This document shows positions 31,807 to 40,992 of a stretch of DNA of 64,000 nucleotides, in pieces. Position 1 is the stretch's first letter; the number at the start of each line of letters is the position of its first letter. The translations under genes were made by a program, and so were the position numbers. Origin of the DNA: Sphingomonas abaci (GTDB taxonomy: Bacteria > Pseudomonadota > Alphaproteobacteria > Sphingomonadales > Sphingomonadaceae); NCBI RefSeq assembly GCF_014199625.1, contig NZ_JACHNY010000001.1:1-64000 (forward strand), given 5' to 3'. The notes beneath the pieces are model-generated. The model worked only from the letters and a program-made list of their open reading frames with translations. It was not told where the DNA came from and made no database searches.

Positions 31807-31858
31807 TCAAGATATATCACGATGGCAGAGCGTCAAGATTGCTCATGATATATTTTGA
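31807..31858. promoter_or_regulatory. Inverted AT-rich half-sites upstream of the PadR gene
   Basis: TCAAGATATATCA (31807-31819) and TGATATATTTTGA (31846-31858) are inverted copies matching at 12 of 13 positions, with a further TCAAGAT at 31833-31839 between them. The cluster starts 19 bp before the regulator's start codon and 94 bp before the divergent galactanase gene, so it could control both. Confidence 0.6.
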
Positions 31859-31951
31859 AAATGTCTGACAGATTGAGCGACTCCACGAAATCAGGGACTT
31901 GCGTGCCCCTGCCCCTGATGCCGTAGGACACCGGCGAGAGGATCGCCCACC

Positions 31952-33046
31952 ATGAAGCATCTGATGGCCCTGTTTGCCCTGCTGGCCGGACCGGCGCATG
32001 CCGCCGAGCCGAGCCACCCGCTCTACCTTGGCGCGGACCTGTCCTTCACCAACGAGATGGAGGATTGCGGCGCGGTCTATCGCCAGCAGGGCAATCCCGT
32101 CGATCCTTTCGCGATGCTGCGGCGCGCGGGCGGCAATCTGGTCCGGGTGCGGTTGTGGAACGATGCGCGCTGGACCCGCTACAGCAACCTGGCCGATGTG
32201 GAGAAGACCATCCGCCGCGCGCACCAGGCAGGGCTGCAGGTGCTGCTCGACTTCCATTATGCCGATGACTGGGCCGATGGCGACAAGCAGCCGGTGCCTG
32301 CCGCCTGGGCCAGGCTCGACACCCCGGCGCAGGTCCGCGCGGTTCATGACTTCACCCGCGCGACGCTAGACACGCTCGCCGCCAAGGGGCTGACGCCCGA
32401 ACTGGTCCAGGTCGGCAATGAGACGAACGGCGAGCTGATGGCCGGCCCGACCAAGGCGATCGACTGGACCCGCAATGCCGCGCTGCTCGGCGCGGGTCTG
32501 CGCGCGGTGCGCGAAGCGGCCGGCGCGCAGGGCAAGCCGATCCGCACCATGCTCCATATCGCCCAGCCGGAACATGCCGAACCCTGGTTCGCGGCTGCCA
32601 AGCGGGCGGGGCTGACCGACTATGACCTGATCGGCCTGAGCTATTACGCCAAATGGTCGAAGCAGCCGATGGCGGGGCTCGCCGCCACGATCGGGCGGTT
32701 GCGCGCCGCCCATGGCAAGGACGTGGTGGTGGTGGAGACCGCCTATCCCTACACGCTCGACAATGGCGATGCCTCCAGCAACCTGCTCGGCGCGGACGCG
32801 CTGGTGGCGGGCTATCCGGCGACGCCGGCCGGGCAGCGCGCCTATATGATCGACCTCACCCGGACGGTGGTGCGCGCCGGAGGGTCGGGCGTGGTGTATT
32901 GGGCGCCCGACTGGATCTCCACCGGCTGCTCGACCCGATGGGGCCAGGGGTCGGGCTGGGAGAATGCCGCCTGGTTCGACCTCCACCGACGCTGGGAGGC
33001 GTTGCCGGTGCTGGACTTCCTGGGACAGGATTATGGGCGGCGGTGA
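31952..33046 (+). CDS. Arabinogalactan endo-beta-1,4-galactanase, GH53
   Basis: A secreted GH53 enzyme that cleaves beta-1,4-galactan side chains of pectin. Signal peptide at residues 1-17 (ending GPAHA), then LGADLSF, VRVRLWND and LLDFHYADDWAD, all family hallmarks. VQVGNETNG holds the acid/base Glu 157, and VVVETAYPYT the nucleophile Glu 262. The length of 364 residues suits a single-domain enzyme. AGAGG precedes the ATG. It is the second galactose-related glycosidase in the window, after the GH27 enzyme, but the two are 30 kb apart. Confidence 0.92.
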   Translation: MKHLMALFALLAGPAHAAEPSHPLYLGADLSFTNEMEDCGAVYRQQGNPVDPFAMLRRAGGNLVRVRLWNDARWTRYSNLADVEKTIRRAHQAGLQVLLDFHYADDWADGDKQPVPAAWARLDTPAQVRAVHDFTRATLDTLAAKGLTPELVQVGNETNGELMAGPTKAIDWTRNAALLGAGLRAVREAAGAQGKPIRTMLHIAQPEHAEPWFAAAKRAGLTDYDLIGLSYYAKWSKQPMAGLAATIGRLRAAHGKDVVVVETAYPYTLDNGDASSNLLGADALVAGYPATPAGQRAYMIDLTRTVVRAGGSGVVYWAPDWISTGCSTRWGQGSGWENAAWFDLHRRWEALPVLDFLGQDYGRR

Positions 33047-33108
33047 CGACCTCTCCCGCCGTCGTCACACGCTTTTGGAAAGCCCGATCTTATCAATCCA
33101 TGCGCCAC

Positions 33109-33124
33109 CCCGGCGGTTGCCGGG
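33109..33124. terminator. Short hairpin between galactanase and aspS
   Basis: CCCGGC and GCCGGG pair around a GGTT loop in the 99-bp convergent gap between the GH53 gene and aspS. There is no clear T run. It could be a weak shared terminator or a single REP-like stem. Confidence 0.45.
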
Positions 33125-33145
33125 ATGGTAGCACGGCGGCGATGA

Positions 33146-34981
33146 TCACCCCGCAGCGGGGGTGACCGCCGCGTCGACATCCTTCTTTGGCTCCGCCTTC
33201 ACCTCGGCGGTGGAGCGCAGGTTGAGTTCGCGCAACTGCTTGGCGGACACGAAGCTGGGCGCGCCCATCATCAGATCCTCGGCCTTCTGCGTCATCGGGA
33301 AGACGATCACCTCGCGGATGTTCGGCTCGTCGGCGAGCAGCATGACGATCCGGTCGACGCCCGGCGCCGAGCCGCCGTGCGGCGGCGCGCCGAACTTGAA
33401 GGCGTTGATCATGCCCGCGAAGTTGGCATCGACATCAGCCTGGCTGTAGCCGGCGATCTCGAACGCCTTGTACATGATCTCCGGACGGTGGTTCCGGATC
33501 GCGCCCGACGACAGCTCCACGCCGTTGCAGACGATGTCATACTGATAGGCGAGGATGTCGAGCGGGTCCTTGGTCTCCAGCGCCTCCAGCTCGCCCTGCG
33601 GCATTGAAAAGGGGTTGTGGCTGAAATCGACCTTCTTCGCGTCCTCGTCATATTCGAACATCGGGAAGTCGACGATCCAGCAGAATTCGAAGCGCTTGTC
33701 GTCGATCAGGCCAAGCTGGTCGGCGACGCGGGTGCGCGCCAGCCCGGCGAGCTTGGCGGCCTGCGCCTCCTTGCCGGCGGCGAAGAACAGGCCGTCGTCG
33801 GGCCCCAGGCCCAGCGCGTCGGCCATCGCGCTCATCTTGTCCTCGCCATGGTTCTTGGCGATCGGGCCGCCCCATTCGCCACCCTTGCGCGTCGCATAGC
33901 CGAGGCCCGCAAAGCCCTCGGACTGCGCCCAGGCGTTCATGTCGTCGAAGAACTTGCGGCTCTTGTCGGCGGTCCCCGGCGCAGGGATGGCGCGGACCAC
34001 GTCGCCCGCCTCGACGATCGAGGCGAAGCGGCCGAAGCCCGAGCCGGTGAACTGCTCGCTGACGTCGGAGATGATGAGCGGGTTGCGTAGGTCCGGCTTG
34101 TCGTTGCCGTATTTCAGCATCGATTCGCGGTACGGGATGCGCTGGAACGGCAGCGGGCTGACGGTTCGGCCCTTGCCCTGCCAGTTGGCGAATTCCTCGA
34201 ATACGCCGTGCAGCACCGGCTCGATCGCCTGAAACACGTCCTCCTGCGTGACGTAGCTCATCTCGAAATCGAGCTGATAGAACTCGCCCGGGCTGCGGTC
34301 GGCGCGGGCGTCCTCGTCCCGGAAGCACGGCGCGATCTGGAAATAACGGTCGAAGCCCGCCACCATCAGCAGCTGCTTGAACATCTGCGGCGCCTGCGGC
34401 AGCGCGTAGAACTTGCCGGGATGGACGCGGCTGGGCACCAGATAGTCGCGCGCGCCCTCGGGCGACGACGCGGTCAGGATCGGCGTCTGGAACTCGGTGA
34501 AGCCCTGGTCGATCATCCGGCGGCGCAGCGATGAAATGACATGGCTGCGCAGCAGGATGTTGGCATGCAGCCGCTCGCGACGCAGGTCCAGGAAGCGATA
34601 GCGCAGGCGGATATCCTCGGGATATTCCGCGTCGCCCGCTACCGGCATCGGCAGTTCCTGCGCCGCCGACTGGACGGTGACGCTCTGCGCGAACACCTCG
34701 ATCTCGCCGGTCGCCAGATTGGCGTTGGTGGTGCCCTCGGCGCGCGCCTTGACCACGCCGTCGATCGTCACGACCGATTCGACGCGCACGCTCTCCAGCA
34801 CCGGCAGCGCCGCGCTGTCGCTGTCGGCGACGATCTGGGTGATGCCATAGTGGTCGCGCAGGTCGATGAACAGCACGCCGCCATGGTCGCGCCGGCGATG
34901 GACCCAGCCCGACAGGCGGACGGTCTGGCCGACGGCCGAAGCGTCGAGCGCGGCGCAGGTGTGCGTACGATAGGCGTGCAT
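33146..34981 (-). CDS. aspS: Aspartyl-tRNA synthetase (probably non-discriminating)
   Basis: Class IIb aminoacyl-tRNA synthetase of the bacterial type, 611 residues. It has an N-terminal OB anticodon-binding fold ([21 protein letters not shown]), the class II core with [18 protein letters not shown], the bacterial GAD insertion, and [14 protein letters not shown] as motif 3. His 33 in RRRDHGGV corresponds to the His found in non-discriminating enzymes that also charge tRNA-Asn for GatCAB, where E. coli has Leu. This specificity is an inference. Stand-alone; divergent from rnd. Confidence 0.95.
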   Translation of the reverse strand: MHAYRTHTCAALDASAVGQTVRLSGWVHRRRDHGGVLFIDLRDHYGITQIVADSDSAALPVLESVRVESVVTIDGVVKARAEGTTNANLATGEIEVFAQSVTVQSAAQELPMPVAGDAEYPEDIRLRYRFLDLRRERLHANILLRSHVISSLRRRMIDQGFTEFQTPILTASSPEGARDYLVPSRVHPGKFYALPQAPQMFKQLLMVAGFDRYFQIAPCFRDEDARADRSPGEFYQLDFEMSYVTQEDVFQAIEPVLHGVFEEFANWQGKGRTVSPLPFQRIPYRESMLKYGNDKPDLRNPLIISDVSEQFTGSGFGRFASIVEAGDVVRAIPAPGTADKSRKFFDDMNAWAQSEGFAGLGYATRKGGEWGGPIAKNHGEDKMSAMADALGLGPDDGLFFAAGKEAQAAKLAGLARTRVADQLGLIDDKRFEFCWIVDFPMFEYDEDAKKVDFSHNPFSMPQGELEALETKDPLDILAYQYDIVCNGVELSSGAIRNHRPEIMYKAFEIAGYSQADVDANFAGMINAFKFGAPPHGGSAPGVDRIVMLLADEPNIREVIVFPMTQKAEDLMMGAPSFVSAKQLRELNLRSTAEVKAEPKKDVDAAVTPAAG

Positions 34982-35110
34982 GATCGCAATCTCTGGCTGA
35001 ACGCCGCGCCGGCCACTGGGCCGATGCGACGGGATGATCCCTAAGCCTTCGCCACTCCCCTTCCCACCCCCTCTTTGTCAACCCGCCCCGGTCGGTCTAT
35101 GGGCGGTGGG

Positions 35111-36289
35111 ATGCATATCCACCCGCTGATCACCGATAGCGCGACGCTCGCCAATCTCTGCACCCGCCTCGCCCAGGCCGACTTCATCACGGTCGACACC
35201 GAGTTCATGCGCGAGAGCACCTACTGGCCTGAACTCTGCCTGATCCAGGTCGCCGACACCCAGGAGGCGGCGGCGATCGATCCGCTCGCGCCCGGCCTCG
35301 ACCTCACGCCGCTCCTCGACCTGCTGGTCGACAATCAGGATGTGCTTAAGGTCTTCCACGCCGGTGGCCAGGATATCGAGATCATCTACAACCTGACCGG
35401 CAAGACGCCGCATCCGCTGTTCGACACCCAGGTCGCGGCGATGGCGCTGGGACAGGGCGAGCAGATCGGCTATTCCAACCTGGTCGATAGCTGGCTGGGC
35501 GTGTCGATCGACAAGGGCGCGCGCTTCACCGACTGGTCGCGCCGTCCGCTTGACGCGCGCCAGATCGAATATGCGATCGGCGACGTCACCTATCTGTCGA
35601 CCATCTTCCCCAAGATGCTGGAACGCTTGCGCCGCACCGGGCGCGGCGCTTGGCTGGACCAGGAGATGGAGCGGCTGGCCGATCCCGCCAACTATGCCAA
35701 CGACCCCGACCTTGCCTGGAAGCGCGTCCGCATCTCCGGCCGCAAGCCCGAGGTGCTGGGCCGCCTGAAGGCGCTGGCCCGTTGGCGCGAGTTGGAGGCG
35801 CGGTCCAAGGACCTGCCGCGCGGTCGCATCGTCAAGGACGAGACGCTCGGCGATCTCGCCGGCAACCCGCCGCGCAAGCAGGCCGATCTCGCCAAGGTGC
35901 GCGGCCTGTCGGCGACCTGGGCGCAGAACGACATCGGCGCGCGGCTGATGCAGGCGCTGGCCGAGGCGACGCCGCTGTCGGCCGACGAACTGCCGCCCAA
36001 GGACGACAAGAAGCCGGGGCTGGGCAAGGACGGCGCGCTGGTCGCCGACCTGTTGAAGCTGCTGCTCAAGATCCGCGCCCGCGACATCGACGTCGCCTCG
36101 CGCCTGCTCGCCCGGTCGGAGGAACTGGAGGCGCTGGCCTCGGGGGTGCGCGATGGATTGCCGATGCTGCAGGGCTGGCGCTACGATCAGTTCGGCCGTG
36201 ATGCCGTCGACCTGGTCGAAGGGCGGCTGGGTTTCGCCGTGCGGAACGGCAAGCTCAAGATGACCCGGACCGAGGAACCCGTCGCATGA
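35111..36289 (+). CDS. rnd: Ribonuclease D
   Basis: A 3'-5' exoribonuclease that trims tRNA and other stable RNA precursors. The DEDD exonuclease core begins with FITVDTEFMRE (Asp 29, Glu 31), continues with FHAGGQDIE, and ends near IEYAIGDVTYL, which has the Tyr/Asp of the last motif. An HRDC domain follows at about 205-285 (LKALARWRELEARSKDLPRG). The ATG at 35111 is preferred to a GTG-like upstream start because it gives the family N-terminus. The stop overlaps the next gene's ATG. Confidence 0.94.
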   Translation: MHIHPLITDSATLANLCTRLAQADFITVDTEFMRESTYWPELCLIQVADTQEAAAIDPLAPGLDLTPLLDLLVDNQDVLKVFHAGGQDIEIIYNLTGKTPHPLFDTQVAAMALGQGEQIGYSNLVDSWLGVSIDKGARFTDWSRRPLDARQIEYAIGDVTYLSTIFPKMLERLRRTGRGAWLDQEMERLADPANYANDPDLAWKRVRISGRKPEVLGRLKALARWRELEARSKDLPRGRIVKDETLGDLAGNPPRKQADLAKVRGLSATWAQNDIGARLMQALAEATPLSADELPPKDDKKPGLGKDGALVADLLKLLLKIRARDIDVASRLLARSEELEALASGVRDGLPMLQGWRYDQFGRDAVDLVEGRLGFAVRNGKLKMTRTEEPVA

Positions 36290-36591
36290 CGCACCGCATC
36301 CTGCCCGCCCTCCTGCCCGCCCTCCTGCTCACCGCCGGCCTGTCGGCCTGCGCGACGATGCCGCCGCCGCCCGAGCCCACTGGTCCCTGCGCCATCACCG
36401 AGCCGGTCAAGATGCGCTGGGCAGGCGTGAACTTCAAATTGCGCGAACGCGATGCCGTCCGCCGCGACGCCCAGGCCCGCATCGCCCGCGTGCTGCGCCC
36501 GAACGAGCCGGCGACGATGGACTTCCGTCCCGATCGGCTGAACATCATGGTCGACGATTTCGGGCAGATCACCGACCTGACCTGCGGGTAA
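36286..36591 (+). CDS. Peptidase inhibitor I78 family lipoprotein
   Basis: A 101-residue lipoprotein: the signal ends LSAC (Cys 22), then a Pro-rich spacer and the I78 core (RIARVLRPNEPATMDFRPDRLN, ending TDLTCG). I78 proteins are periplasmic serine-protease inhibitors related to Aspergillus elastase inhibitor. The ATG overlaps the rnd stop by 4 bp, so it is probably co-translated although functionally unrelated. A REPIN-like repeat follows. Confidence 0.85.
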   Translation: MTHRILPALLPALLLTAGLSACATMPPPPEPTGPCAITEPVKMRWAGVNFKLRERDAVRRDAQARIARVLRPNEPATMDFRPDRLNIMVDDFGQITDLTCG

Positions 36592-36596
36592 GGCCC

Positions 36597-36710
36597 CCTT
36601 GTTCCCCTGCGCAGGCAGGGGTCCAGTTGGGAGGGCTGTGGTTTCCGGTGCCGCGCGTCGTCACCAATGTCCACCAACTGGCTCCCTGCCTCCGCAGGGG
36701 AGCAAGAAGG
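36597..36710. repeat. REPIN-like inverted repeat element
   Basis: Two long imperfect inverted arms, 36597-36630 and 36674-36710, flank a 43-bp centre. Each arm itself contains a small palindrome (CCCCTGCGCAGGCAGGGG in the left arm, and its relative CCCTGCCTCCGCAGGGG in the right). This layout matches REP doublets mobilised by RAYT transposases. It fills most of the 138-bp gap between the I78 gene and the convergent ppx gene. Confidence 0.7.
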
Positions 36711-36729
36711 GTGAACGGCTGGACGCAGG

Positions 36730-38196
36730 CTACCCCGTCACCACCGGCATCCGCCCCATCATCGTCGCCAGCGCCGCGTGGCGCTTCTCGACCGCCTCGC
36801 CATACAGCGCCCGGTCCGCGCCGGCCAGGTCGAGCGTCAGCCGCGCGCCATCGTCGCGCAGGGTTGCGCGCTGCAACGGTCCCGCCAGCCCCGCCGACAG
36901 CCGCTGGCCCAGCCGGATCGCCAGTCCCCAGGCGATCGCCTTCTTCAATTCGTCCGCGTTCGCCAGCGCGGCCAGCGGCGCGGGCGTGGCGACCCCGCCG
37001 CCCAGACTGGTGAACAGCGCCTGCGCCAGCATCGCCCGCTCGGCCGCGCGGATCGCGACCCAATGGCCGTGCAGCGCCACCTCCAGCCCGCGCTCCGCCC
37101 GGAAATCGGGATTGGCGTGCCAGCCCACATCGGCGAGCAGACAGGCCGCCTGCCGAATCCGCTCATGCGGCTCGCGCGCGAACAGCGGCGCGATCCAGTC
37201 GTGGAGCAGGTCGCCATGTTCGGGAAAGCGGCCGAGCAGCCGCCCCTCCTCGCGCGTCGCGACGATCAGCGGGTCCTGCGCGCGCGTGGCGGGATCGAGC
37301 GCTTCGAAGAGCAATCCCTCGCGCAGGCCATAGGTGGAGGCGATCGTCTCGCGGCTGCCCAGTTCGCGCACCACCAGTCCCAGAAGGGCGGTGGCATCGG
37401 CCAGCGTCCCCGCCCGGCCCGAGGACAGGCCCGGGACCTCGCGCAGGCGCGGCTTGTCGAGATGCGCGATCGTGCGGCCGAGCGTCGCGATCCGCGCCGG
37501 GCTCATGCTGTACTGGTGGATGATCGGCAGCGGATAGCCGGTCAGGTGCATGTCGAGTCGCGCCAGCGCGCGCCACGATCCACCGACCAGATAGAAAGGC
37601 AGGCCCTGCCCGCGCTTCGTCCAACCCGCCTCGCGGATCAGCTTCACCACGCGGGCTTCCAGCGGCTTGCCGCGCAGCCCCGCGATGCGCAGCACGCCGA
37701 GCGGAAAGGACACCCGCTCGCCGCATCGCCCGTCCGCCACGCGCACCAGTTCCAGGCTGCCGCCGCCCAGATCGCCGACCACGCCGTCCGCATCGGGAAT
37801 GCCAGACAACACCCCCTCGCCCGCCGCCATCGCCTCCTGCTCGCCCGACAGGATCTCGGGGTTGAGGCCGAGCGCGCCGGCCGCCTCGATCAGCCCCGCG
37901 CCATTGGCGGCGTCGCGCACGGCGGCGGTGGCGACGGTGCGGATCTCCGTCACCTCCATCTCGCGCAGCACCGCGGCGAAGCGGGTCAAAGCGCCATGCG
38001 CCTGCGCCAGCCCTGCCGGATCGATCCGGCCGGTCTCCGCCAGGCCCCGCCCCAGGCCGGCCATCACCTTTTCGTTGAACAGCACCGCCGGGCACCGCGG
38101 CTGGCCCTGATAGACGACCAGCCGCACCGAATTGGAGCCGATATCGACGATCGCCTTGCGCGGCGGCGACGCCATGCGCCGGAACAATCCCATCAA
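36730..38196 (-). CDS. ppx: Exopolyphosphatase/GppA-type phosphatase
   Basis: A 488-residue ASKHA-fold enzyme that releases phosphate from polyphosphate chains or converts pppGpp to ppGpp. VDIGSNSVRLVVY is the first nucleotide/phosphate loop and VVGDLGGGSLELV the second; the C-terminal half is the HD-like helical domain with DVGWHANPDFRAERG. The gene ends the DUF2066-hdaA-ppk-ppx run, 10 bp after ppk. Pairing with ppk favours polyphosphate as substrate. Confidence 0.93.
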   Translation of the reverse strand: MMGLFRRMASPPRKAIVDIGSNSVRLVVYQGQPRCPAVLFNEKVMAGLGRGLAETGRIDPAGLAQAHGALTRFAAVLREMEVTEIRTVATAAVRDAANGAGLIEAAGALGLNPEILSGEQEAMAAGEGVLSGIPDADGVVGDLGGGSLELVRVADGRCGERVSFPLGVLRIAGLRGKPLEARVVKLIREAGWTKRGQGLPFYLVGGSWRALARLDMHLTGYPLPIIHQYSMSPARIATLGRTIAHLDKPRLREVPGLSSGRAGTLADATALLGLVVRELGSRETIASTYGLREGLLFEALDPATRAQDPLIVATREEGRLLGRFPEHGDLLHDWIAPLFAREPHERIRQAACLLADVGWHANPDFRAERGLEVALHGHWVAIRAAERAMLAQALFTSLGGGVATPAPLAALANADELKKAIAWGLAIRLGQRLSAGLAGPLQRATLRDDGARLTLDLAGADRALYGEAVEKRHAALATMMGRMPVVTG

Positions 38197-38206
38197 TCCC
38201 GCCCCA

Positions 38207-40375
38207 TCAACGCTTGCGGGGCCAGGCGAGGGTCGGGACGCCGCGCCCCGCCTCGATCGCCGCGCCGCGCCCGGACAGGGACGGGTTGGTCATGAAGTAG
38301 CGATGCAGGTTGAACGGCTTGTCGCCCGGCTCTGTGCGGATGTACGATCCGTCGGCCTGCAGCACCCAGCTCTGCTCGTCGTCGATCAGATTGGCGACCA
38401 TCACCTGGTCCAGGATCTGGTCGTGCACGGTCGCGTTGGTGATCGGCAGCATATATTCCACCCGCCGGTCGAAGTTGCGCGGCATCCAGTCGGCCGAGGA
38501 GATGAACACCTTGGCATCGTCATTGGGCAGCGGCGCGCCCGCCCCGAACGCCCAGATGCGGCTGTGCTCCAGGAAGCGGCCGATCACCGACTTGACCCGG
38601 ATATTCTCCGACAGGCCGGGCACTTGCGGACGCAGGCAGCAGATGCCGCGGATGATCAGGTCGATCTGCACGCCCGCCCCGCTCGCTTCGTAGAGCTTGT
38701 CGATGATCGCAGGATCGACCAGGCTGTTCATCTTCGCCCACATCGCCGCCGGGCGGCCGGCATTGGCATGGGCGATCTCGTCGTCGATCAACGCCGTCAG
38801 CCGCTGGCGCAGGGTCAGGGGCGACAGGCTCATGCAGCTCATGTCATGCGGCTCGACATAGCCGGTGACATAATTGAACATCTGCGCCGCATCGCGCCCG
38901 ATCGCCGGATCGGCGGTGAAGTAGCTGAGATCGGTATAGATGCGCGCGGTCACCGGGTGGTAATTGCCGGTGCCGAAATGGCAGTAGGTGCGGAATTCCC
39001 CCGCCTCGCGCCGCACCACCAGCGACACCTTGGCATGCGTCTTCCAGTCGATGAAGCCATAGACGACCTGCACGCCCGCCCGCTCCAGCGCCGAAGCCCA
39101 GAACAGGTTCTGCTCCTCGTCGAACCGCGCCTTCAGCTCGACCACCGCGGTCACCGACTTGCCCGCCTCCGCTGCCGCGATCAGCGCGTTGATGACCGCC
39201 GGCTGCTTGCCCGCGCGGTAGAGCGTCTGTTTGATCGCGACCACGTCCGGGTCCGCCGCCGCCTGCTTCAGAAAGGCGAGCACGACGCCGAACGTTTCGT
39301 ATGGATGCTGGACGACGATGTCCTTGGCGCGGATCGCGGCGAAACAATCGCCGTCGAACTCGCGAATCCGCTCGGGGAAGCGCGGCGTGAAGGGCGGGAA
39401 CTTCAGGTCCGGCCGATCCTCCTCCACCAGCAGGTCGAGGTCGCCGATGCCCAGCAGATGACCGCTTTCGGTGATGATGGCGTCCGCGCCGCCCAGTTCG
39501 TCCTTCAGCACCGCCGCCAGCGTGTCGGGCATCCCCGTCTCCAGCTCCAGCCGAATGACGCGGCCGCGGCGGCGGCGCTTGATCGCGTTGGCGAAATACC
39601 GGACCAGGTCCTCCGCCTCTTCCTCGATCTCGATATCGCTGTCGCGCAGCACGCGGAACGCCGCCGCGCCGTGGACGACATAGCCGGGGAAGAGCAAGGG
39701 CGCGAACCGCTTCACGATCGTCTCGGTGCAGACATAGCGCGCCGGGTCGCCCGGCAGCCGCACGAAGCGCGGCGCCGTCGGCGGCAGCATCACCAGCTCG
39801 CGGATCGGCTCGCCGTCGACGATCCGCTCCAGGTCGAAGATCACGGTCAGCCCCTTGTTGGGGATGAACGGAAAGGGATGCGCGGGGTCGAGCGCCTGCG
39901 GGGTCAGGATCGGGAAGATCTGCTCGCGATAGTGATTCTCCAGCCAGGTCTGGTCGTCCGAGTCGATCGCGTCGCGGCGCAGCACCTCGATGCCGTTCGC
40001 CGCGAGCAGCGTGCGCAGGTCGCTCCACACCGCCTGCTGGCTGCGCATCAGCCGGTCCGCCTCCTCGATGATCGCGCCGAGCTGCTGGCCTGGGGTTAGC
40101 CCGTCGGCGGAACGGCGTTCCACGTCCTGCGCCTGCTGCCCCTTCAGTCCCGCCACCCGGACCATGAAGAATTCGTCGAGATTCGAACCGGATATGGACA
40201 GGAAGCGAAGCCGCTCGAGCAACGGATGCGCTTCGTTGCACGCCTCCTCCAGCACCCGCCGGTTGAACGCCAGCCAGGACAGTTCGCGATTGAAGTACCG
40301 GTCGTTGGGTTCGGCCGCCGTGAAGCCGTCATCGTCGGTCTTGGTCAGCGCGGCGATATGCGCGGGGCGGGTCAT
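38207..40375 (-). CDS. ppk: Polyphosphate kinase 1
   Basis: Polymerises the gamma-phosphate of ATP into polyphosphate. The 722-residue length and four-domain layout match PPK1: the N domain (YFNRELSWLAFNRRVLEEA), the head domain, and the C1/C2 domains with VSLVVRREAGEFRTY and CHFGTGNYHPVTARIYTD, where the latter holds the autophosphorylated His. Its start overlaps the hdaA stop by 4 bp. Placing ppk next to a DnaA-inactivating factor is typical of this bacterial group. Confidence 0.96.
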   Translation of the reverse strand: MTRPAHIAALTKTDDDGFTAAEPNDRYFNRELSWLAFNRRVLEEACNEAHPLLERLRFLSISGSNLDEFFMVRVAGLKGQQAQDVERRSADGLTPGQQLGAIIEEADRLMRSQQAVWSDLRTLLAANGIEVLRRDAIDSDDQTWLENHYREQIFPILTPQALDPAHPFPFIPNKGLTVIFDLERIVDGEPIRELVMLPPTAPRFVRLPGDPARYVCTETIVKRFAPLLFPGYVVHGAAAFRVLRDSDIEIEEEAEDLVRYFANAIKRRRRGRVIRLELETGMPDTLAAVLKDELGGADAIITESGHLLGIGDLDLLVEEDRPDLKFPPFTPRFPERIREFDGDCFAAIRAKDIVVQHPYETFGVVLAFLKQAAADPDVVAIKQTLYRAGKQPAVINALIAAAEAGKSVTAVVELKARFDEEQNLFWASALERAGVQVVYGFIDWKTHAKVSLVVRREAGEFRTYCHFGTGNYHPVTARIYTDLSYFTADPAIGRDAAQMFNYVTGYVEPHDMSCMSLSPLTLRQRLTALIDDEIAHANAGRPAAMWAKMNSLVDPAIIDKLYEASGAGVQIDLIIRGICCLRPQVPGLSENIRVKSVIGRFLEHSRIWAFGAGAPLPNDDAKVFISSADWMPRNFDRRVEYMLPITNATVHDQILDQVMVANLIDDEQSWVLQADGSYIRTEPGDKPFNLHRYFMTNPSLSGRGAAIEAGRGVPTLAWPRKR

Positions 40376-40992
40376 GGCGTCTCCTGTTGCGGGGGCAGCA
40401 GCCCCGCCTCGATCAAGCTGGTTCGAGCCAGGGGAATAGTCAGGCGTTTTTGCCGTTCCATGACTTCTTCATCGAGCGCGTCGATACTGCGTTCCACCGC
40501 CAGGTGGCTGCGCTCCAGCCGCGCGACCAGCCAGTCGAGCACGTCGGGCGGGGCGACCACGCCGCGCCGCGCCAGTTGCCGCTCGAACAACGCGCGCAGC
40601 AGCGCGTCGTCGGGCGGACCGATCTCCGCATGGGGCGTCGCGGCCAGTCGCGACCGCAGGTCGGGCAGTGCGATCCGCCAGACCGGCGGCGCGACGTCGG
40701 CGACCATCACCAGCGGCCGCCGCTCCGCCTGCGCCCGGTTCCAGGCATGGAACAGCCCCGTCTCGGAGACGCGGTCGGCGTCGTCGATGATCGTGCCGCC
40801 GCTCTTCGCCGCGAAGATCCGCGCCAGCAGGCTGCGCCCCGACCGGCGCGGACCGGTGAGCAGCGCCGCGCGCACCGGCCAAGTGCCCCAATGTTCCAGC
40901 AACTGCGCCGCGCGGGCGTTGGAGGGCGTGACCAGGAAGGCGTCGTCGCGCGGGTCCTCCGGCCATTCGAGCGGCAGCGCGATCTGGTTCAT
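40372..40992 (-). CDS. hdaA: HdaA, DnaA-related regulatory AAA+ protein
   Basis: A 206-residue Hda homologue that helps convert DnaA-ATP to DnaA-ADP after replication starts. QIALPL (residues 3-8) is the beta-clamp-binding motif at the extreme N-terminus, as in E. coli Hda. The AAA+ part has GPRRSGRS (47-54), in which the usual Walker A Lys is Arg 53, and IIDDAD as Walker B. The C-terminal lid (RSLEL-like, here LAVERSIDALDEE) is present. It overlaps both ppk and the DUF2066 gene by 4 bp. Confidence 0.88.
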   Translation of the reverse strand: MNQIALPLEWPEDPRDDAFLVTPSNARAAQLLEHWGTWPVRAALLTGPRRSGRSLLARIFAAKSGGTIIDDADRVSETGLFHAWNRAQAERRPLVMVADVAPPVWRIALPDLRSRLAATPHAEIGPPDDALLRALFERQLARRGVVAPPDVLDWLVARLERSHLAVERSIDALDEEVMERQKRLTIPLARTSLIEAGLLPPQQETP

